64,000 nt of DNA from Arthrobacter castelli DSM 16402 (GTDB lineage Bacteria > Actinomycetota > Actinomycetes > Actinomycetales > Micrococcaceae). The position numbers and the translations under genes were made by a program. This document shows positions 17,292 to 25,582 of the stretch, one piece after another. A model generated the notes under the pieces. That model was given only the letters and a program-made list of their open reading frames with translations, was not told where the DNA came from and searched no databases. The DNA lies in NCBI RefSeq assembly GCF_000430705.1, contig NZ_AUMN01000008.1, positions 124,001 to 188,000 on the forward strand, given 5' to 3'. Position 1 is the stretch's first letter. Every line of letters starts with the position of its first letter.

Positions 17292-17867
17292 ATGATTACT
17301 GCAAAGGCACACATCAATTGGAACGCCGAACTTCGCAGCCAGCTCGAATGGCACTGGACCAACCAGTTACGTCCCCGTCTGGCGGATCTGACCGACGAGG
17401 AATACTTCTGGGAACCGGTGCGGGGCAGCTGGAACGTCCGCCCGCGCGGACAGAGCACAGCCCCGATGGCCGTCGGCGCAGGTGCGTACACCATCGATTT
17501 CGCGATTCCTGAACCAACGCCGGCACCGGTCACGACCATCGCGTGGCGCATCGGCCATCTAGTTGTTGGCGTATTCGGTGCACGGAACGCTTCGCATTTC
17601 GACGGCCCGGCCATTGACTACGAGAACCACAATTATGCGGCAACGGCCGCGGACTCGCTGGACCAGTTGGACGCCGGGTACAGCCGCTGGATCGACGGCG
17701 TCACGGGACTCGGACACGACGAGCTGGCCGAACCGTGCGGCCCGGCTGAGGGGCCGTTCGCTGACTGGTCGATGGCCGCCCTCGTACTGCACATCCACCG
17801 CGAAGTACTCCACCACGGCGCGGAGATCGCCCTGCTGCGCGACCTCTACGCCTGGCGTAACGCCTGA
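17292..17867 (+). CDS. DinB family protein
   Basis: This 191-residue protein has the DinB/YfiT-like four-helix fold. The N-terminal helix reads LEWHWTNQLRPRLADLTDEEYFWEP, and the conserved metal-ligand histidines appear to be the one in WRIGHLV (middle) and the HIHREVLHHGAE segment near the C-terminus. Such proteins are often thiol-dependent transferases or simply uncharacterised metalloproteins. The reading frame extends 43 codons further upstream, but the ATG at 17292 sits directly behind a -10 box and starts at the expected family N-terminus. Its promoter carries an inverted repeat suggestive of repressor control. Confidence 0.8.
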   Translation: MITAKAHINWNAELRSQLEWHWTNQLRPRLADLTDEEYFWEPVRGSWNVRPRGQSTAPMAVGAGAYTIDFAIPEPTPAPVTTIAWRIGHLVVGVFGARNASHFDGPAIDYENHNYAATAADSLDQLDAGYSRWIDGVTGLGHDELAEPCGPAEGPFADWSMAALVLHIHREVLHHGAEIALLRDLYAWRNA

Positions 17868-17906
17868 AGCGGCTAGACCATGAGGCCGGATTTCGCCGGA
17901 GCTTGC

Positions 17907-17912
17907 TATGCT
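17907..17912 (+). promoter_or_regulatory. -10 box of leaderless sulfotransferase-like gene
   Basis: TATGCT is followed by 6 bases and the ATG at 17919. The start codon lies inside a hairpin, CTCGGC and GCCGAG at 17911-17916 and 17921-17926, that could mask initiation. Confidence 0.5.
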
Positions 17913-17918
17913 CGGCGC

Positions 17919-19361
17919 ATGCCGAGTTCGACACTCAATGATGCGTTGCTGCTGCCTCCCCGTTCCCGGCTGCTCTATATCGGTCCGATGAAGACGGGGA
18001 CGACGGCGATCCAAGCCGCGGCCAAGGATCAACGCCAGACCCTGCTTGATCACGGGGTGCGCTATCCCGGAACGAAGCTTAATCATCGCTCGGGGCTGGG
18101 CGCCCTGCTGGGCTGGAGCACCGTCGCGGCCGAACGAACCGGCCCGTTGGGCCCGGACCGGCTCGACCTGGACGACGGCGGCATTCCCGACAGGCGCGAG
18201 TGGGATGGCCTCAAGGCGGAAATTGAGGCTGATACCAGCCGGCGGATCCTGGTCAGCCATGAGTTCGTCAGCCAGGCGGACGACGCGACATGTCGGCGGA
18301 TTGTCGATGAGCTTGGGCCCGACCGGATCCATGTTGCGATCACCTTGCGATCGCCGGCGACGATTCTTCCCTCATTGTGGGCGCAGGGTCTCAAAGATGA
18401 CGCGCAGACGGAGCCCCTCGAGAACTGGCTCTCGCGCATATACGACAAGGCTCCCGATCGGCCCATGCCTGCGCGGTTCCGGCGCGCGTACGAGCAGGCC
18501 GAACTTGTGCAGCGGTGGGCGGGGCTCATCGGACCGGAGAGGGTCACGGTCATCGTCGTCGAGAAAAACCGGCCGACTGCGTTGAGTGGCACGTTCGAGT
18601 CGCTGCTTGGCCTTCCTGAGTCAATGTTGGGCCGCGGTGTGGACACGAACCGGTCATTCACCGCAGTTGAAGCCAATGTGTTCCAGCGCCTCAACAGCGC
18701 ACTTGCCGATCACGGCGTGGGCTGGCACAGTTTCAGCGAATTCGTGTGGAGGGGCGCGGCCAATCGCGGGGTCCTCGAGCGAACGCGGCCAGACAACGAG
18801 CCGCGCGTTGGCCTGCCTGCCTGGGCCGTCGATGCTGCCCAGCAGGACGGTAAGAGATTCGCCGCCCATATCCGGGACAGCGGCGTGCGCGTCGTGGGCG
18901 ATCTCGACCAACTGGGCGCCGCGCCGTCTGCGGCCGACAAGGTCGACAGCGACACCATCGACGCCGACGTCGTCGTCCGGGCGTTGACCGGAGTGATCCT
19001 CGCCGGGGCGACTACGCAACGCCGAGCCGACAAGCGAACCGCCCAACGTGACGCCAAGATCAAACGGCTCGATGATGTGACGATGAACCTCGACAAGACG
19101 ACTCAGCGACTCGAGGCCGAACGAGCGAAGAGCAAACGCCTCGAGGCGGATCTCAAGAGAGTCACACACGACCTGTCCGCTGAGAGGAAGAGCACGCTCC
19201 ACCACCGGGTCCGAAAACTTCCTCCTGCGGAACGGCCCGACCAGACGGCGGCCGCTTATACCACCCGTGAACTGCTCGCCGCGCTGAAGCGACGCATCAA
19301 GCACAAGCTTCGCACCGGCAAATCCAAACCGCTCAAACCGCTCCCAACGCCGAGGAAGTAA
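17919..19361 (+). CDS. Sulfotransferase-like P-loop protein with C-terminal coiled coil
   Basis: The 480-residue protein begins with a sulfotransferase-type 5' phosphosulfate loop, YIGPMKTGTTAIQ at about residues 20-32. A 3'-phosphate-like segment around VAITLRSPATILPSLW (about 140-155) follows. These are the PAPS-binding elements of the sulfotransferase fold. From about residue 375 the sequence becomes a charged helical region rich in Arg, Lys, Glu and Asp (coiled-coil-like), and it ends in a basic tail KRRIKHKLRTGKSKPLKPL. It may sulfate an envelope glycan or lipid, but neither the acceptor nor PAPS use is proven. The ATG at 17919 is chosen from the -10 box; a frame start at 17880 is less likely. 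No glycosyltransferases flank it, so the gene looks isolated. Confidence 0.65.
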   Translation: MPSSTLNDALLLPPRSRLLYIGPMKTGTTAIQAAAKDQRQTLLDHGVRYPGTKLNHRSGLGALLGWSTVAAERTGPLGPDRLDLDDGGIPDRREWDGLKAEIEADTSRRILVSHEFVSQADDATCRRIVDELGPDRIHVAITLRSPATILPSLWAQGLKDDAQTEPLENWLSRIYDKAPDRPMPARFRRAYEQAELVQRWAGLIGPERVTVIVVEKNRPTALSGTFESLLGLPESMLGRGVDTNRSFTAVEANVFQRLNSALADHGVGWHSFSEFVWRGAANRGVLERTRPDNEPRVGLPAWAVDAAQQDGKRFAAHIRDSGVRVVGDLDQLGAAPSAADKVDSDTIDADVVVRALTGVILAGATTQRRADKRTAQRDAKIKRLDDVTMNLDKTTQRLEAERAKSKRLEADLKRVTHDLSAERKSTLHHRVRKLPPAERPDQTAAAYTTRELLAALKRRIKHKLRTGKSKPLKPLPTPRK

Positions 19362-19451
19362 TGCACGGCGTCCACCCCTGCTGCCTCAGCCGATTCCACG
19401 TGAGCAGCGTCCCGGTGAGCGATCCGCTCCGGATGAGGGCGACCGGCGGTG

Positions 19452-20402
19452 TTACCGGCCTGACGTGGGATTGAGCGTGATCAACACGGCCTCGGGCCGG
19501 CAGGCGAATCGGACCGGGGCGAATTTGGAGGTTCCGATGCCGGCAGAGACATTGATCCATGAGTTGTTGGGGCCGTGGGACCACCGGGTCAGGCCGCGGG
19601 CCCGCCAGGTGGGCAGGTCGGAATTGCTGACCAAGGCGCCGTAGCCGGGAATCCGCAGCTGTCCGCCATGGGTATGACCGGCCAGGACCAGATGAGCCCC
19701 GCCATCGGCGAAGTCGTCCAGCACCCGTTGGTAAGGGGCATGGGCCACCCCGATCTGTACGTTCGGTGCACCGTGCTGGGAGACGGATCCGTTGGGGAAG
19801 CCAACGTAGTGGTCACGGCCCAGGTGGGGGTCATCCACACCGCTGAAATCCATTCGCATCCGGTTCAGCACCACGGACTGGCTGCGGTTGGCCAGATTGA
19901 CCCAGCCGGCCCGCCCGAACGCCTCATGCATTTCTCCGGTGGGGAGCGATTCGGCTGACCGGTTCCTGGACCCGGGAGAGCGGAACAGGTAAGCGGCGGG
20001 GTTCTTGAATGTGGGGGCGTAATAGTCATTCGAGCCGGGGACAAAGACACCCGGGTATTGCAGCAGCGGTTCCAATGCTTCCAGCAGCGGCCCCATGCCG
20101 CGCTTATCACCGAGGTTGTCGCCGGTATTGACCACCAGGTCGGGCTTCAGGTCGGCCAGTGTGCGCAGCCAGTCAGTTTTGGCGATTTGGGCCGGGGCCA
20201 TGTGGATATCCGAGATATGCAGAATCCGGCGGGGCCGCTGCCCCGGTGGCAGGACGTCGATGGATTCCTCGCGGAGGGTGAACCAGTTCCGCTCGATCAC
20301 CGATGCGTAGAGAAATGCGCCGAGTCCCGCGACGCCGGCGAGGGTCGTGGCAGCTGCAGTCGCGGCTGCTGCTCCTGTGCCTCTCTTGCGCTGATCTGCC
20401 AT
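19452..20402 (-). CDS. Metallophosphoesterase, membrane-anchored (Rv3683-like)
   Basis: This 316-residue protein starts with a basic N-terminus and one hydrophobic helix (about 8-32), then a calcineurin-like phosphoesterase domain. Metal-binding motifs are ISDIHMAP (D-x-H), TGDNLGD (GDN-like), GSNDYY (GN-D-like) and GHTHGGQLRIPG (GH-x-H). It probably faces the cytoplasm or envelope and hydrolyses a phosphodiester. The start at 20402 lies one base after the stop of the PBP gene, so the pair is almost certainly co-transcribed. The same pairing (ponA2 and Rv3683) exists in M. tuberculosis. The longer frame upstream is inside the PBP tail and was rejected. Confidence 0.85.
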   Translation of the reverse strand: MADQRKRGTGAAAATAAATTLAGVAGLGAFLYASVIERNWFTLREESIDVLPPGQRPRRILHISDIHMAPAQIAKTDWLRTLADLKPDLVVNTGDNLGDKRGMGPLLEALEPLLQYPGVFVPGSNDYYAPTFKNPAAYLFRSPGSRNRSAESLPTGEMHEAFGRAGWVNLANRSQSVVLNRMRMDFSGVDDPHLGRDHYVGFPNGSVSQHGAPNVQIGVAHAPYQRVLDDFADGGAHLVLAGHTHGGQLRIPGYGALVSNSDLPTWRARGLTRWSHGPNNSWINVSAGIGTSKFAPVRFACRPEAVLITLNPTSGR

Positions 20403-20403
20403 A

Positions 20404-23004
20404 TCAGTTGCCACCGCCGTTCTCGTCCCGCCCGGGAGGTGCTTGATCGCTGTTGCCGGGCCCGCCTGAACCGGAATTGGCGCCCTGGCCGGAGCTGCCG
20501 GAGCTGCCGGACTCGTTCGCTGATCCGTCGGATCCGTTACCTGAGCTGCCGGAGCCGTCGGAGCTGTCGGTTGGAGGTGGCGTCGTGCTGCCGTCAGCCG
20601 GTGGCGGGCTCGTGCTGCCGCCGGCCGGGGGAGCGGTGCTGCCCGCTGGCGGAGCAGCGGGTGCCTGAGCAGCCGCCGGAGGATCCGGCACAGTGGGCGT
20701 TCCGGGGGCGGGGGCGAGCGCGGAAGCGTCGGAGGTGTCGTCGGAGCTCTCGTCGGACTCGACGACTTCGCTGTCATCAGGGGAAATTTCCTGTTCCTCC
20801 TGCTTCTCGATCAATTCTTCGGGAGGCTCCGGGAATTCTTCGGTCGAATAGAGATCGGCCACCTGCTCCGTGAACGACTGCCATGCCTCACCAGCGTAGG
20901 TGGCGCCATCGACGTAGTCATGGGTGGTGCCGTCGCCGAGGAACTCCAGCCCGTCCAGTGAACGGTACTTGTCCGGGTTGCCCACCCAGGCGGCGGTGGA
21001 GATACCGCTGGTGTAGCCCACCGTCCACGTCTGGACCGAATCATCGGTGGTGCCGGTCTTCAAGCCGGCAGGTACCTCGGGGTCGAGGTAATAGCCGGAA
21101 CCGCGTTCGATGACTTCCTGCAGCGCATAGTTCACGCCCTGGGCCACTTTCTTCTTGACCGCGCGCTCGCAATCCTGCCCGGGAATATCGAGCTTCTTGC
21201 CGTTGCGGTCGGTGATGGAGGCAATCGCATAGGGCTTGCAGTACGTACCGCCGGAGGAAAACGTGGCGAAGGAGGCTGCCATGGACAACGGGCTGATGGA
21301 CTGGCTGCTGCCGCCGATCAGCGAGGAAATCTTCAGGTTGCTGATGTCCTCCTGGGTACGCCCGTCGTGCAGCCCCGTGTCATTGGCGATGTCGCTGATG
21401 GAACACAGGTCCAGTTCGGCGGCCGAGGCTATGGTCGCGGTGTTAATGGACTGCACAATGCCATCCAGCACCGACATCTTGTGGTAGTAGCCGTCCGAGA
21501 AATTGTCCAGCTTGGAAGTCGGCTCGTACGGGTCGTTCGGGTCGTAGTAACCGAAAGCTGTGTAATCATCCGGCGCGCAGCTGGCCTTCCACGGGAAATC
21601 CCGCTCGTAGACCCGTTGCGATGCGTCGACGACATCGCCCAGCGAGCGGCCGTCCGCCAGCCAGGCGGCCAACGTGTACGGCTTATAGGCGGATCCCACC
21701 TGGTAACCGCCCGTGCCGCCCATGTTGGCGTCGACATTGAAGTTGTAGACGTTGCTCCACGCATCCTTTTTGGCCACGATTTTTGTGTTCTGGGCCATGG
21801 AGAGGATTTTGCCGGTGCCTGGCTGCACGGACACCATGGAGCTGCCGATTTTGTCAGGATTCTCTCCGGGAGGTGCGACCTTGTTGACCTCTGCCTGGGC
21901 CACCTTCTGCAGCCGGGGATCCAGGGTGGTCTTGATCGTCAGGCCGCCACGGCGCAACTTTTCCTCGCGCTCGGCGAAGTACTCATCCCTTTTCGCCTGC
22001 ATCTTCTTGGCCTTCTCGGGATTTTCCTCCTTCAACTTCTTGGTGGGGGCGTCCGGCGCCCCGTACGTCTTGAATTCGTGGACCACATACTGGCAGAAGT
22101 ACGGCGCCATATTGGCAGCGACGCACCCGCTCTGAGTTGGAGTGACATTCAGGCCCAGGTCTGCGGAGGAGGCTTTGTCGTGTTCTTTCTGGGTAATCTT
22201 GTCCTGGCGGAGCATTACATTGAGCACCAAATTACGGCGCTGCTTGGCGACATCGGGATTTGTGATCGGGTTGTACAAGCTGGGTCCACGGACCATTCCG
22301 GCGAGCATCGCCGACTGCTGCAGGTTCAATTCCGATGCGGGAATACCGTAGAAGTATTGTGCGGCTGCTTCAACACCGTAGGCATTGGCGTTAAAGAAGA
22401 CGATATTCAGGTATCCGGTGAGGATTTCCTTCTTGGAGAACTTCTTTTCCACGGCGATGGCCAGCTTGGCTTCGCGCATCTTGTCGCCGAGGTCCTTATT
22501 GTCCCCGAGCAGCAGCTCCTCATCCTCCGCCGAGCGCTTCCTGGCATTGTTGAGCACGTTGTTGACGTACTGCTGGGTAATCGTGGAGGCGCCCTGCCGG
22601 GTGTCGTTCATCAGGTTGTTGGCGGCCGCCCTCATGATGCCCTGGAGATCGACGCCGCCATGCTGGTAGAACCGGGAATCCTCAATCGCGATGATGGCTT
22701 TTTCCATCACATCGGCCACTTGGCCGAGTTCGACAGGCTTGCGGTTCTCGGCATAGATACTGGCGATCTGCGTGCCATCCTTGGCCAGCACACGTGATGG
22801 CTGTGACAGTGGTTTGACTTCCAGCTCGCTGGGCAGCTCGTCGAAGAACTCAATCGACTGGCTTGCGGTGACGCCGGTTGCGGCTGCCACCGGGACCAGC
22901 AAACCAGCCGCCAGGACCCCACACAAAGCACTGATCCCCAGAAAACCGAGGATCCGTCCGAGTGTGGAAGCCGTTTCAAATACGGGGGATTTGCGAGCTG
23001 CCAT
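20404..23004 (-). CDS. Class A penicillin-binding protein (PonA-type)
   Basis: The 866-residue bifunctional enzyme polymerises and cross-links peptidoglycan outside the membrane. It has a short cytoplasmic N-terminus, one transmembrane anchor (about 12-42), a GT51 glycosyltransferase domain with the catalytic Glu in EDSRFYQHGG (about 108), and a transpeptidase domain. The transpeptidase has the active-site SxxK in GSAYKP, SIN and KTGTT motifs. After about residue 700 comes an acidic linker and then a long Pro/Gly/Ser-rich tail with repeated PPPADGST-like units, probably disordered. No PASTA domain is visible, unlike mycobacterial PonA2. The ATG at 23004 is supported by a TAAAGT box 7 bases upstream. 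It is divergent from the DUF4177 gene. Confidence 0.93.
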   Translation of the reverse strand: MAARKSPVFETASTLGRILGFLGISALCGVLAAGLLVPVAAATGVTASQSIEFFDELPSELEVKPLSQPSRVLAKDGTQIASIYAENRKPVELGQVADVMEKAIIAIEDSRFYQHGGVDLQGIMRAAANNLMNDTRQGASTITQQYVNNVLNNARKRSAEDEELLLGDNKDLGDKMREAKLAIAVEKKFSKKEILTGYLNIVFFNANAYGVEAAAQYFYGIPASELNLQQSAMLAGMVRGPSLYNPITNPDVAKQRRNLVLNVMLRQDKITQKEHDKASSADLGLNVTPTQSGCVAANMAPYFCQYVVHEFKTYGAPDAPTKKLKEENPEKAKKMQAKRDEYFAEREEKLRRGGLTIKTTLDPRLQKVAQAEVNKVAPPGENPDKIGSSMVSVQPGTGKILSMAQNTKIVAKKDAWSNVYNFNVDANMGGTGGYQVGSAYKPYTLAAWLADGRSLGDVVDASQRVYERDFPWKASCAPDDYTAFGYYDPNDPYEPTSKLDNFSDGYYHKMSVLDGIVQSINTATIASAAELDLCSISDIANDTGLHDGRTQEDISNLKISSLIGGSSQSISPLSMAASFATFSSGGTYCKPYAIASITDRNGKKLDIPGQDCERAVKKKVAQGVNYALQEVIERGSGYYLDPEVPAGLKTGTTDDSVQTWTVGYTSGISTAAWVGNPDKYRSLDGLEFLGDGTTHDYVDGATYAGEAWQSFTEQVADLYSTEEFPEPPEELIEKQEEQEISPDDSEVVESDESSDDTSDASALAPAPGTPTVPDPPAAAQAPAAPPAGSTAPPAGGSTSPPPADGSTTPPPTDSSDGSGSSGNGSDGSANESGSSGSSGQGANSGSGGPGNSDQAPPGRDENGGGN

Positions 23005-23011
23005 GTGTACC

Positions 23012-23017
23012 ACTTTA
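23012..23017 (-). promoter_or_regulatory. -10 box of leaderless PBP gene
   Basis: On the minus strand TAAAGT is followed by 7 bases and the ATG at 23004. Confidence 0.5.
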
Positions 23018-23028
23018 CAAGCCTCAGC

Positions 23029-23034
23029 TAGTGT
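23029..23034 (+). promoter_or_regulatory. -10 box of leaderless DUF4177 gene
   Basis: TAGTGT is followed by 7 bases and the ATG at 23042. It is back to back with the PBP promoter, only 11 bases away. Confidence 0.5.
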
Positions 23035-23041
23035 TTAGCTC

Positions 23042-23200
23042 ATGGCTACATGGGAGTATGCAACAGTACCGCTGATCACACACGCAACGAAGCAGATTCT
23101 CGACCAATGGGGAGAGGACGGCTGGGAACTCGTCCAGGTCGTGCCGGGCCCCGAGGGGAGTACCAATCTGGTTGCCTACATGAAGAGGGAGAAAGGCTGA
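23042..23200 (+). CDS. DUF4177 small conserved protein (Rv3678A-like)
   Basis: A 52-residue protein with the actinobacterial DUF4177 pattern: WEYATVPL at the start, HATKQILDQWGEDGWELVQV in the middle and LVAYMKRE at the end. Function is unknown. A homologue sits in the same position beside RidA in M. tuberculosis (Rv3678A). The stop is one base before the RidA start, so the two are co-expressed. Its transcript appears leaderless. Confidence 0.9.
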   Translation: MATWEYATVPLITHATKQILDQWGEDGWELVQVVPGPEGSTNLVAYMKREKG

Positions 23201-23201
23201 T

Positions 23202-23723
23202 ATGACGGCACCTGACCCGGGCGACGGGTCCACGCAACCCCAGGCAGACGACACCGGGGCGGCCTCCGCCGTCGAGCGCCGGCTGCACGACCGGGGCATC
23301 GTGTTGCCTCAAGTTCCCGCGCCGGTGGCCGCGTATGTGCCGGCCCTGGTGTCGGGCCATTACATCTACACCTCCGGCCAGCTCCCGTTCGTCAAAGGCG
23401 AACTGCCGGCCAAGGGAAAGGTGGGAGCCGAGGTGACCGCCGAAACAGCCAAGCAGTTGGCTGCCACGTGTGCAGTCAACGCCCTGGCGGCGGTCAAGAC
23501 CCAGCTCGGCGACTTGGACCGGATCCGCCGGGTCGTCAAGGTGGTTGGTTTTGTCGCTTCGGATCCGGGCTTCACCGGTCAGCCGGGTGTGATTAATGGC
23601 GCATCCGAATTGCTGGGCGACATGCTGGGCGAGGCAGGAGTTCATGCCCGTTCGGCGGTGGGTGTTGCCGTGCTTCCGATGGATTCTCCGGTCGAGGTGG
23701 AGCTGATTGTCGAGTACGACTAA
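23202..23723 (+). CDS. RidA family (YjgF/YER057c/UK114) protein
   Basis: This 173-residue protein has a Pro/Ala-rich N-terminal extension of about 25 residues before the RidA fold. The fold shows GHYIYTSGQLPFVKGELPAKG, the AAVKTQLGDLDRI helix, and a C-terminal strand PVEVELIVEYD. RidA proteins deaminate reactive enamine/imine intermediates of PLP enzymes. The canonical RidA catalytic Arg region is not clearly present, so this may belong to a Rid subfamily with another substrate. It lies one base after DUF4177 and overlaps the next gene by 17 bases. Confidence 0.85.
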   Translation: MTAPDPGDGSTQPQADDTGAASAVERRLHDRGIVLPQVPAPVAAYVPALVSGHYIYTSGQLPFVKGELPAKGKVGAEVTAETAKQLAATCAVNALAAVKTQLGDLDRIRRVVKVVGFVASDPGFTGQPGVINGASELLGDMLGEAGVHARSAVGVAVLPMDSPVEVELIVEYD

Positions 23724-24630
23724 GCGCTATTTTCCGCTGGCCGAAGAGCAGCATGGGGCGGCGCAGTCCTGGCTGGAATTTGGTGAGCGGATCCCGCGGA
23801 AGGCGCGTCTGGCGTCTTCGGTGGCGCTGTTGCGGGACAGCCCCAACGGGTTGGAAACGTATCTGACGTACCGCTCGTCCAGCTCCCCGCTGGGCACCGT
23901 CGGGTTTCCCGGAGGCAGCGTTGAGGCCGGTGACGACGACGCCGTTGGCTGGCTGGGCCCGTCACCGGCCAAGTGGGCACAGATGCTGGGGGTCGGCGAT
24001 CCACAGTTGGCCCGGCGGCATGTCGTCGCCGCCATCCGGGAAACCTTCGAGGAAAGCGGCGTGCTGCTGGCCGGCCCCGACATGGCAACGCTGGTGGAGA
24101 AAACCCAGTCGGCCAGCGACGACTGGATGCGCGACCGGGAAGCGGTCGCCGCCCAGGAACAATCCTTCGCAGCGATCATGAAACGCCGGGGATTGTGCCT
24201 GAGGACCGACTTGCTGAAGCCGCTGTCCCACTGGCTGAGCCCGGATTTTGCCCACCGCCGGTTCGATACCTACTACTTCACGGCCGCGGTGCCCCATAAC
24301 CAGACCGCGTCGGTGTTGCGGAGCAAGGGCGTATGGGGCCGCTGGATGCCCCCCGCCACCGTGGTGGCCGAACGAGAGAAGACATCCCTGGGCGACGCCG
24401 TCGGTGATCCGTCCACCACCGGACGGACATTGTCCGCGCTGACGGTGCCCGCCACGGAGCTCATCCTGGAGAAGATGGCCACCGCACGCGGGTGTATCGC
24501 GTATCTGTCGCACAAACGCCCCATCCGGCTCTACCAGCCGGAACTGGTGGAGCGGGACGGGGCGATGCTGCTTGAAGTCGACGTGCCGACCGCCGCTGCG
24601 ACGGAGGGCGCGCCGGCCCGGGAACGCTAG
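23707..24630 (+). CDS. NUDIX hydrolase (NUDT19-like)
   Basis: The 307-residue protein contains a NUDIX domain. GFPGGSVEAGD (about 69-79) begins the nudix box, and after an insertion of about 25 residues the helix RHVVAAIRETFEESGVLL (about 104-121) supplies the REx2EE metal-binding glutamates. The long insertion between the loop and the helix is typical of NUDT19/NUDT7-like proteins rather than MutT. A CoA or nucleotide diphosphate substrate is likely but not proven. The TTG at 23707 overlaps RidA by 17 bases and has GGAG 4 bases upstream; no better start is present. Its stop TAG shares the palindrome CTAG with the stop of the convergent crp gene. Confidence 0.8.
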   Translation: MSSTTKRYFPLAEEQHGAAQSWLEFGERIPRKARLASSVALLRDSPNGLETYLTYRSSSSPLGTVGFPGGSVEAGDDDAVGWLGPSPAKWAQMLGVGDPQLARRHVVAAIRETFEESGVLLAGPDMATLVEKTQSASDDWMRDREAVAAQEQSFAAIMKRRGLCLRTDLLKPLSHWLSPDFAHRRFDTYYFTAAVPHNQTASVLRSKGVWGRWMPPATVVAEREKTSLGDAVGDPSTTGRTLSALTVPATELILEKMATARGCIAYLSHKRPIRLYQPELVERDGAMLLEVDVPTAAATEGAPARER

Positions 24631-25304
24631 CGGGAGCGCTGGCGGAGCCGCTGGATGTCCAGAATCACCACGGCGCGGGCCTCCAGCCGGAGCCAGCCGC
24701 GCTGGACGAATTCGGCCAGCGCCTTGTTGACGGTCTCCCGGGAGGCGCCAACCAGTTGGGCCAGTTCCTCCTGGGTGAGCTCATGGGCCACCAGGATTCC
24801 GTCCGTGGCGGGCCGGCCAAAGCGGTCGGCCAGGTCCAGCAGTGCCTTGGCGACGCGGCCCGGCACATCCGAGAAGACCAGGTCCGCCAGTGACTCATTG
24901 GTGCGGCGCAGCCGGCGGGCCAGGGCCTGCAGCAGCTGGGCGGAGACCTCCGGCCGGGATTCGAGCACATTGCGCAGGTTCTCGTTCCTCAGTCCGGCCA
25001 GCCGGGTTTCCGAGACCGCCGTTGCCGTCGCATTGCGGGGGCTCGGGTCGAAGAGGGCCATTTCCCCGAAGAGCTCGCCCGGTCCGAGAATGGCGATGAG
25101 GTTCTCGCGCCCGTCCGGAGCAGTCCGGCCGACCTTAATCTTCCCGGAAACGATGAAATACAGTTGGTCGCCCTGGTCGCCCTCGCGGAAGACGGATGCC
25201 CCGCGGGACAGATCAACTTCGCTCAATTCATCGGTCAGGGCGGAAAAAACATCATCGCTCAAAGAAGCGAACAACGGTGCCCGGCGCAGTACCTCGATAT
25301 CCAT
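24627..25304 (-). CDS. crp: Crp/Fnr family transcriptional regulator (GlxR-like)
   Basis: The 225-residue protein is very close in pattern to actinobacterial cAMP receptor proteins. The N-terminal cyclic-nucleotide domain contains GELFGEMALFDPSPRNATA (about 75-93), holding the phosphate-binding Glu and Arg. A long dimerisation helix follows, and the C-terminal winged helix carries TQEELAQLVGASRETVNKALAEF (about 176-198) as recognition helix. It likely binds TGTGA-N6-TCACA-type sites. A matching site lies in its own upstream region at 25361-25376, suggesting autoregulation. A good AGGAG lies 5 bases before the ATG. The gene is convergent with, and shares four bases with, the NUDIX gene. Confidence 0.9.
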   Translation of the reverse strand: MDIEVLRRAPLFASLSDDVFSALTDELSEVDLSRGASVFREGDQGDQLYFIVSGKIKVGRTAPDGRENLIAILGPGELFGEMALFDPSPRNATATAVSETRLAGLRNENLRNVLESRPEVSAQLLQALARRLRRTNESLADLVFSDVPGRVAKALLDLADRFGRPATDGILVAHELTQEELAQLVGASRETVNKALAEFVQRGWLRLEARAVVILDIQRLRQRSR

Positions 25305-25360
25305 ATAATCTCCTGTGTCGTGTGTGGCGCTAACGCCCAGTCTGCCGCATTTCCGCGCCC

Positions 25361-25376
25361 TGTGGCACTTCCCACA
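25361..25376. promoter_or_regulatory. Crp/GlxR-type operator candidate in the crp-marP divergent region
   Basis: TGTGG-N6-CCACA is a perfect palindrome that differs from the TGTGA-N6-TCACA consensus only at the innermost base of each arm. It lies 57 bases upstream of the crp start and could also affect the divergent protease gene. Confidence 0.5.
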
Positions 25377-25582
25377 CCGGGCGGTTCCCTGTAATCGTGT
25401 CGATTCCGGGCGCTAACGTCAACATTTCAGTGTCCATCATCGCACTCAAGTGCCGCCCGCTGCAGACACGGAACCGAACAGCCGTTCGAGGCGTTGGACC
25501 AATTGTCACCGGGCGGGCCATCGAACGCCATAGAATTGCAGGAACCGATCGATACCGCCGCCGCTAGTGTTTGGAGACCGCC

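Noticed and set aside
17880-17918. Earlier start of the sulfotransferase-like gene
   Set aside because: The -10 box at 17907-17912 would be inside the coding region, and the family-like N-terminus begins at 17919.
21367-22797. Plus-strand frame of 476 codons inside the PBP gene
   Set aside because: Antisense shadow of a confident PBP gene with all catalytic motifs on the minus strand.
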